From positions 186,001 to 250,000 of the forward strand of contig CANNZV010000121.1 in the NCBI GenBank assembly GCA_947561585.1: 64,000 nucleotides of DNA, read 5' to 3'. The notes under the pieces are model-generated. The model had not been told where the DNA came from, made no database searches, and saw only the letters and a list, made by a program, of their open reading frames with translations. This DNA comes from Caprella mutica. Lineage: Eukaryota; Arthropoda; Malacostraca; Amphipoda; Caprellidae. Position numbers and translations under genes: made by a program. Below are positions 57,247 to 64,000 of the stretch, piece after piece (the stretch's first letter is position 1; every line of letters starts with the position of its first letter).

Positions 57247-57447
57247 GTGGCTGGTCACAATAACCGTACTAATCTAGCAGGTTGCTGTTCGGTCACTACA
57301 GTGCAATGTCACGTGGCCTCTAAATATACCTTTGGTTATTTGGCTAATCCTAATTTAAGAGTCACTGCATCGGCTTATACCAATTGGTATCATTGCAAGC
57401 CCCTGCAATGTCCAGACGCTACTTTGGAAAGAGTTTGCATTGTGTAG
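57247..57447 (+). CDS. terminal exon of a cysteine-rich protein
   Basis: Following the acceptor-like ACAATCCATTTAG, 66 codons and a stop are open only in phase 0; the other two phases hit stops within ten codons. The peptide has six cysteines (exon residues 13, 14, 21, 50, 55, 64), a CC pair, an N-glycosylation motif NRT (6-8) and ends HCKPLQCPDATLERVCIV. An even cysteine number and this spacing suggest disulfides in a secreted or extracellular domain (inference). I do not recognise the family. Residue composition differs from the AT-driven frames around it. A polyA signal lies 96 bases after the stop. The upstream exons are not identified. The preceding coding exon at 37683 ends in phase 1 and cannot splice directly to this one. 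Confidence 0.6.
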   Translation: MAGHNNRTNLAGCCSVTTVQCHVASKYTFGYLANPNLRVTASAYTNWYHCKPLQCPDATLERVCIV

Positions 57448-57542
57448 AATGTAGATGCTGTGAATGGAGACTTAATAAGTGTTGGTGTGATGATTATTTT
57501 AAATAATGTATTGACGTATTGGTAATATAATATGTATTTTAA

Positions 57543-57548
57543 AATAAA
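57543..57548 (+). terminator. polyadenylation signal AATAAA
   Basis: AATAAA occurs 96 bases after the stop of the cysteine-rich exon, a normal distance for a 3' untranslated region in insects. AATAAA is common in AT-rich DNA, so support comes mainly from position. Confidence 0.45.
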
Positions 57549-57744
57549 CAATGTTATCACTCGTGTTCTATTTATTTGTTAACACGAGTAACAAAATATG
57601 TGGAATATTTGTGTGTTTGTGTTAATTTTTTTGTTAACTCAATATGTGTTTTAAATTTATTTGTTAACAATAACAACACATGGAAGAATATTATTATCCT
57701 AATATTTTATACATTAGAACAGGCATCTAAGCCACACACCTGTA

Positions 57745-57938
57745 ATTAATACACCTGTGTCTGTAATTATTACACCTGTGTTTGTAATTATTACACCTGT
57801 GTCTGTAATTATTACACTTGTGTCTGTAATTATTACACTTGTGTCTGTTATTATTACACCTGTCTCTGTTATCATTACACCTGTGTCTGTAATTATTACA
57901 CCTGCGTCTGTAATTATTACACCTGTCTCTGTAATTAG
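57745..57938. repeat. 21-bp minisatellite, about 10 units
   Basis: The unit is TGTAATTATTACACCTGTGTC, with TTATTATT and CACTTGTG variants. TGTAATTATTACA is an inverted repeat in each unit, so each can fold or bind as a dyad. Confidence 0.93.
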
Positions 57939-58002
57939 GCTCGGTATTACTGATTATGAACCTCTAATTAATTTACTAAAGTTATTGCAGTGAATCCCAA
58001 GA

Positions 58003-59322
58003 GATGGAACGCTATAGTGCTTATATAGATGGAACGCTATAGTGCTTATATAGATGGAACGCTATAGTGCTTATAGAGATGGAACGCTATAGTGCTTATA
58101 GAGATGGAATGCTCTAGTACTTATAGAGATGGAACGCTCTAGTGCTTATAGAGATGGAACGCTCTAGTGCTTATAGAGATGGAACGCTCTAGTGCTTATA
58201 GAGATGGAACGCTATAGTGTTTATATAGATGGAACGCTATAGTGCTAATAGAGATGGAACGCTATAGTGCTAATAGAGATGGAACGCTATAGTGCTTATA
58301 GAGATGGAACGCTATAGTGCTTATAGAGATGGAACGCTATAGTGCTTATAGAGATGGAACGCTATAGTGCTTATAGAGATGGAACGCTATAGTGCTTATA
58401 GAGATGGAACGCTATAGTGCTTATAGAGATGGAACGCTATAGTGCTAATAGAGATGGAACGCTATAGTGCTAATAGAGATGGAACGCTATAGTGCTAATA
58501 GAGATGGAACGCTATAGTGCTAATAGAGATGGAACGCTATAGTGCTAATAGAGATGGAACGCTATAGTGCTAATAGAGATGGAACGCTATAGTGCTAATA
58601 GAGATGGAACGCTATAGTGCTAATAGAGATGGAACGCTATAGTGCTTATAGAGATGGAACGCTATAGTGCTAATTGAGATGGAACGCTATAGTGCTTATT
58701 GAGATGGAACGCTATAGTGCTAATAGAGATGGAACGCTATAGTGCTAATAGAGATGGAACGCTATAGTGCTTATTGAGATGGAACGCTATAGTGCTTATT
58801 GAGATGGAACGCTATAGTGCTAATAGAGATGGAACGCTATAGTGCTTATTGAGATGGAACGCTATAGTGCTTATTGAGATGGAACGCTATAGTGCTTATT
58901 GAGATGGAACGCTATAGTGCTAATAGAGATGGAACGCTATAGTGCTAATAGAGATGGAACGCTATAGTTCTTATTGAGATGGAACGCTATAGTGCTTATT
59001 GAGATGGAACGCTATAGTGCTTATAGAGATGGAACGCTATAGTGCTTATAGAGATGGAACGCTATAGTGCTTATAGAGATGGAACGCTATAGTGCTAATA
59101 GAGATGGAACGCTATAGTTCTTATTGAGATGGAACGCTATAGTGCTTATTGAGATGGAACGCTATAGTGCTTATAGAGATGGAACGCTATAGTGCTAATA
59201 GAGATGGAACGCTATAGTGCTTATAGAGATAGAACGCTATAGTGCTTATAGAGATGGAACGCTATAGTGCTTATTGAGATGGAACGCTATAGTGCTTACA
59301 GAGATGGAACGCTATAGTGCTA
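58003..59322. repeat. 25-bp minisatellite, about 53 units
   Basis: The unit is GAGATGGAACGCTATAGTGC then TTATA. The last bases vary between TTATA, TAATA and TTATT in clustered blocks. A short early block has GCTCTAGTG for GCTATAGTG. The block GCTATAGTTCTTATT recurs near 58960 and 59110, showing higher-order duplication of about 150 bp (six units). Confidence 0.97.
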
Positions 59323-59809
59323 CATAATAACAATTGACATTATTTCTTCATTATATGAAACTATTATATAAGCCCCCAAATATTTTATTGAAAACAATTA
59401 CGATATAATTCTCACGTAAATACATGATACTGTTAACAATGAATAAATGTATTCACGGTGATATAATTTGCGTAATTACATTAAAGTTTAGCGACTTTAG
59501 GCGGTGCTGTCCCAGGGACTTGTAAATCGACACTGAAAAAGCACCAACAATTTTGCCCTAATGTCAGTTTAATAGGTAAGTTGGTAGGCGAGATGGTGCC
59601 GATTAAACCTTTATGTTTTCCAATCTCCTCAAATTGCAATACCATTTGAATTCGCCTGTAAAAATCTATTGCCTGGAGGGGTGGGACGGGACGGGGGGGG
59701 GGGGGGTGGAGGGTAATGGAGTGAGGGTAATTCGCACGATGTTGTTACATCAATTTGATGTCACAGATGAACGGCAGGATAGGAGTTATGTGGCAATGTT
59801 CCTCAGTGA
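59323..59809. other. unique spacer with a G14 run
   Basis: A run of 14 G lies at 59693-59706 within a G-rich segment (GGAGGGGTGGGACGGGAC). This could form a quadruplex. No exon is supported. Confidence 0.5.
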
Positions 59810-60395
59810 ATATTGGCAATGTTGTAACAATATTGTGGCAATGTTGTAACAATATTGTGGCAATGTTGTAACAATATTGTGGCAATGTTGTAACAATATT
59901 GTGGCAATGTTGTAACAATATTGTGGTAATGTTGTAACAATATTGTGGTAATGTTGTAACAATATTGTGGCAATGTTGTAACAATATTGTGGCAATGTTG
60001 TAACAATATTGTGGCAATGTTGTAACAATATTGTGGCAATGTTGTAACAATATTGTGGCAATGTTGAAACAATATTGTGGCAATGTTGTGACAATATTGT
60101 GGCAATGTTGTGACAATATTGTGGCAATGTTGTAACAATATTGTGGCAATGTTGTAACAATATTGTGGCAATGTTGTAACAATATTGTGGCAATGTTGTA
60201 ACAATATTGTGGCAATGTTGTAACAATATTGGGACAATGTTGTAACAATATTGTGGTAATGTTGTAACAATATTGGGACAATGTTGTAACAATATTGTGG
60301 TAATGTTGTAACAATATTGTGGCAATGTTGTAACAATATTGTGGTAATGTTGTAACAATATTGTGGCAATGTTGTAACAATATTGTGGCAGTGTT
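59810..60395. repeat. 22-bp minisatellite, about 26 units
   Basis: The unit is GGCAATGTTGTAACAATATT plus GT. Each unit contains the perfect palindrome ACAATATTGT. Variants are GGTAATG, GGGACAATG and GTTGTGACAAT. Three minus-strand frames are open, as expected for a stop-free 22-bp unit. Confidence 0.96.
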
Positions 60396-61541
60396 GAACC
60401 GGAAAAAACATTTTTTTTTCCATATGTTCATAATAATGTGATACTACAGATATAAATCAGTACAAAATAAATTTCTTTACCTGTACTATAATTTGTCTGA
60501 AAGAAATGTATGATCGGAGTTACACCGGGGTTTTCTTAATTGCTTTCTATCTTTATTTACTCACACTGTTAATAATATTCAACTTATTTCCAATATTTAT
60601 TTGGTAGCGTGTTGATCTATTAATGCTGAGCGGTCATTTAATTACGCAGGTTGCGTTTCTGCCTAGGGACAATAATCAATTTGTTTAATTTACTGTGTAC
60701 GTTATTTGTCAATAATAATCATTATACAGTGAGGGGGGGGGGGGGTTTGCTATATGTGAAGAAATGTATTCTTATTTATGTAAAAGACTCGCCTAAAACT
60801 AATAAGTAATACTTTATATGTATAAAGATACACACTATTAAATGGTAATAATAAACTTGAATAATTTTTATTCCAACTGAAATGAATGCAATTTTTACTT
60901 GTGAAAAAAGTATTCATGCACAACCGAAAAACAACAGTATTATTCAAATTAATTTATATCTATTATTGAATTCCATAGGTACCAGTCTATTCTTGTATGT
61001 CTCAATTAATTATTTCACACATTAAGTAGTATTATGCCCCATTACTCTTGACTATCTTCATTGTTTTGATATTTGTTTGTGCTCTTTTCATAATATTATT
61101 TTTCTAATATCACCTTCAATTTTCGACTGTGTTCGTGTCTGGGAACTGACATGGCCATTGCATGCAAGACATATTAAAAAAAAATTAACTTCAAATAACT
61201 AATTGGCCTGAAGATTTTATTTTATTTATATCCACCAGTATACATATATTACATAAATGGTCAAATAGTTTTAATTTCACTTTTTTGGAATTATATCTCA
61301 GCTGTTATACTATGACGTCACGTATATTATGACGTCACGTCACTTTGTATTCTCTTATTTTTCTCTGCAATACTTTTAGTTTAATTAAAGTGACTCAGTT
61401 ATGTAGCACAGATACTCCAATTAGTAACTTTTATCTATTTTTTAGGCCTACTTTACAAATATAAGTCCATGCAGAATAATTGAAACAACTTTAGCCGTTA
61501 TAGGAATTTATACATTGTACAGTAAAAATTACATTCAGTAA
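60396..61541. other. AT-rich spacer
   Basis: A run of 13 G lies at 60733-60745. No exon is supported. Two consensus CREs lie near the end (separate entry). Confidence 0.45.
61313..61337. promoter_or_regulatory. paired consensus CREs
   Basis: TGACGTCA occurs at 61313-61320 and 61330-61337, each followed by CG(T), as a small tandem duplication of ATTATGACGTCACGT type. Two perfect CREB/ATF palindromes 17 bp apart are unlikely by chance in AT-rich DNA, but no gene start is visible nearby. Confidence 0.35.
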
Positions 61542-61762
61542 CTAGAACGGGCACTCGTAGAGCGCACACATTCGCCCGCCGCTTATGAATGACCTTGGCC
61601 ATCTCTTCACTTTGACCCGATCGATCTCAAAAATTAATTAAATGGTTCCTGGTGAATGACGAATCGTCTCACCAAATTTCAGCCAATTTTTTCGAATAAT
61701 TTTTGAGTTATGCGAATAACAAGATTACATAACATAACCTTCCTTAATTTTGCGAAGGTAAT
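61542..61762 (-). mobile_element. Helitron-like interspersed repeat, copy 2
   Basis: Read on the minus strand it contains TTGTTATTCGCATAACTC, GGTCAAAGTGAAGAG, then GTGTGCGCTCTACGAGTGC, CCGTT, CTAG and a following T. A hairpin (GCGCTC/GAGTGC) a few bases before a terminal CTAG with T after it is the form of Helitron 3' ends. Related copies are at 7866 and 63431. Confidence 0.7.
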
Positions 61763-61772
61763 CAGTCAATAC

Positions 61773-62584
61773 TAAGTCTTAGGGCTCGTTCAAATTGCAA
61801 CAATATTAATATTGTTAAGAACCTGTCATTATTAAGGAGTAAGTACACCAGTAAAGAGAGATCGAAAACACTAAGGGGAAAAGTTAAAAAAAGTATTGCC
61901 AAAATGATTATAGTTTATTTAGTATTTGTTTTACATATCATTTTATCTTCAATAACTATCTACTTATTCATCTCATACATACTTTCCATCACCATTCATT
62001 CTCTCGATAGGAAATTAAAAAGCCATTGCATTCCGTATCGCTAAACTGCCTGGCAATGATATCTCTTAAAAAAGTCATTTCCTGTTTTCCTCAGCCGCCA
62101 GTTATTATTTTCCTTCTGTCAGCAGAAACAGTTCACTCGTTTTCCTTTTCAATTTCCACGGCCTCGCTCTGTTCACTTTGTTCTGTTTGCGAGTGTCACA
62201 GAGCCTGTCATGTGACCTCTTGACATGATTAGTCAATAGTTTGAATATACTCTTAAGTAATTCATAAATATGTCTTAATTATTTTGACATTCTGGAAATA
62301 GAAATGGAGTCGAGGGACATCTCAAGGTTGAATTGTGAGTCAGATAAAGTTTGAAAATGTCACAATTCCCTTTTTAGAAATCGAACTCTGGATCTTACTT
62401 ATTTTGCGGGTAAAAAAAGAATATAACTGTATTATAATATCTTGGAAACAGTAGCTTAGTATCATTTGTTTTATTTTAATATTTTTATTTCAGTTACATC
62501 ACTTGTGTAAACAAAATTATGTTTAAATTCAATTCCAATTAAAATAAAGATTCAAGAATGATACTTATACTTTTTATGAAATTG
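61773..62584. other. unique sequence, no exon seen
   Basis: Positions 62020-62220 are richer in GC, with CCTGTTTTCCTCAGCCGCCA. A 65-codon frame there (62026-62223) has no support. It could be conserved noncoding or an unrecognised exon. Confidence 0.4.
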
Positions 62585-62700
62585 AAATTAAGTCAAATTC
62601 TTGTCATTTTGCTCCTTCAAAATCCTTTGTATTCAATTTCCTTTTGACGTTAAAGATTTGACCTTTGGTGAACTCAGGCGTTCAACCCCCCACTAAATTA
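62585..62700 (+). mobile_element. retroposon 3'-end fragment
   Basis: It contains TTGTATTCAATTTCCTTTTG, GACCTTTGGTGAACTCAGGC and GTTCAACCCCCCACTAAATT, matching the 3' end of the family with changes. Confidence 0.75.
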
Positions 62701-63430
62701 TTTGTCTCTACCCTACCATTCGAATAAAAGATTTGAAGTCTGTTCATAAACTTTGATGCAATGCGAATTTGAAGTTTCTTGCACTTGGCTTTCGAATATA
62801 TTCTGCTTTCACTTGGGTGTTCTTATAGAAAGGATAATCTACTTGTTAAATAATTCAAAAAAGAGGGAATAAAGCGGTAGTGTAACAGATTTCAGACTAA
62901 GATACATTAATATTGTGAATTCGGTAATTAATTTCTTACAAATTTTTTAAACTTTATTTAAATGATTTTTCTTTCAATATTTGTCCACTGCTCTGCAACC
63001 TACACATTTAATAATTTCAAGTGCAATGTTTGAAATTAAGGAATGTATATTTTTTCTAAATTATGAACTAATAATAAATCGGAAACTATTGAAATTCTGT
63101 CAATATTCTCTAAGAGGAAATTTATCTCCGAATTCTTATTATTAATTAATGGATTCAAAATGATATTTGTTACAATTTCGTTATATTTCCTTTTTTTAAA
63201 TGATTTAGTTATCTTTGATTTAAAAGTTTATTAAATTTTGCCTAGACTGCTTTACTGAAAGGCGAAATGTTCTCCGTACTACTGTTGTGCAGTTCATATT
63301 TTGTTATTGTAAAGTAATCACTATTCTTTCCATTTACATTATTTACTTTTCTCATTAACATTTTGGAGGTGTTAAATATCCTTCTAAGGACATTTAGAGC
63401 CAGGGTTCAATTATCCCATGAGAGGTAATA
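62701..63430. other. AT-rich spacer
   Basis: Nothing supported on either strand. Confidence 0.45.
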
Positions 63431-63710
63431 TTTATCATCTTGTTATTCGCTTAACTGAAAAAATGTTCAACCAAATTGCCTGAAATTTGGTGAAACGATT
63501 GGTCCATGTCCAGTGACCTGCTGGTAGAATTTTGGGAGAGACCTGGTCAAAGGTCAAGGTCATAGTCATTTATAACTCAATTATTGAACAATATTTCATG
63601 ATACTTGGTGGGACGATTGGTCATCATCCAGTCACCAGTTTATCAGATTTTGGGTGAACGGGCTAAAACTGCGGCGAAGGTATGCGCTCTACTGAGTGCA
63701 CGTAATCTAG
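63431..63710 (+). mobile_element. Helitron-like interspersed repeat, copy 3
   Basis: It contains CATCTTGTTATTCGCTTAAC, AATTGCCTGAAATTTGGTGA, two GATTGGTC-type phrases and GGTATGCGCTCTACTGAGTG, then CTAG at 63707-63710 followed by T. The GATTGGTCA(T/C) section appears twice within this copy, so the interior has a partial duplication. Confidence 0.72.
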
Positions 63711-64000
63711 TTATTGATGCTTCCATTCTCACTCTCAGATGCTTATAAAAATATTCTTTATATTTCATTTATATATAAATTACCACCTTTCTATTCTCCT
63801 CATTATTGAAATTAGAGGATATTGATAACAGAAATTAACTTCATCAAAAAGGCATCCATTTTATGAATTATTATCAGCCTTAAATTATTAAGTATACCTA
63901 AAATACCTGTGACTTCACTCACTGACTAGCGATTGAGACGCATTTTCAGTCTTACAAAATGTTTGGTACTTCACAAAGCAGTTCAATATTTACTTTTTTT
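63711..64000. other. AT-rich spacer at the window end
   Basis: No feature seen. Confidence 0.45.

Noticed and set aside
37683..57447. Joining the 37683 exon directly to the 57247 exon as one gene
   Set aside because: The donor leaves phase 1 while the acceptor is open only in phase 0. They would need an intervening exon, which I could not identify.
1..60395. Idea that array periods cluster at multiples of the DNA helical turn
   Set aside because: Several periods are 21, 22, 31, 32, 41 or 43, but 16, 17, 19, 25, 26, 27, 29 and 36 also occur, so the pattern does not hold.
59693..60745. Two G runs of 13-14 bases as a paired regulatory feature
   Set aside because: Homopolymer runs are common and their lengths are uncertain in assemblies. 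Noted in the region entries only.

Overview
This window looks like invertebrate nuclear DNA, most likely from an arthropod. It is AT-rich, gene-poor and intron-like, has a GT-AG-style exon, and carries many short transposon-derived elements. No bacterial operons, rRNA, tRNA or CRISPR were seen. Hemipteran ancestry is only a guess and no single feature fixes the species.

Tandem repeats dominate. About 22 kb, roughly a third of the window, lies in some twenty minisatellite arrays with unit lengths of 16 to 45 bp and unrelated unit sequences. The largest are at 9897-13437 (32 then 21 bp), 14713-16946 (29 bp, with a hairpin in each unit), 18774-21663 (16 then 25 bp), 35905-36885 (21 bp plus CA runs), 44170-45336 (27 bp), 53390-56112 (21 then 27 bp) and 58003-59322 (25 bp). 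Almost all long open frames fall inside these arrays. They are open because the unit lacks stop codons, often in several frames or on both strands, so I do not call them genes.

The second component is mobile DNA. A family of short TA-flanked inverted-repeat elements (ends GGGTAAGTTnCGA...) occurs about ten times. Other elements are a hAT-like MITE with an 8-bp target duplication, a 248-bp element present twice with 4-bp duplications, a foldback-like element whose arms are themselves tandem repeats, a pogo/Tigger-like MITE, two more MITEs with strong terminal inverted repeats, a retroposon family (one copy with a clean 11-bp target duplication), and three copies of a repeat with a Helitron-like 3' end. 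Several are nested in one another, and some contain or interrupt minisatellites.

Only two segments look like real protein-coding exons. One is 37683-38196 (+), a 171-codon first coding exon of an unrecognised, probably disordered protein, ending at a GTAAGT donor. The other is 57247-57447 (+), a terminal exon of a cysteine-rich, possibly secreted protein with a polyA signal about 100 bases downstream. Their splice phases do not fit directly, so they are either different genes or separated by unseen exons. The rest is intergenic or intronic AT-rich sequence with a few possible regulatory sites.
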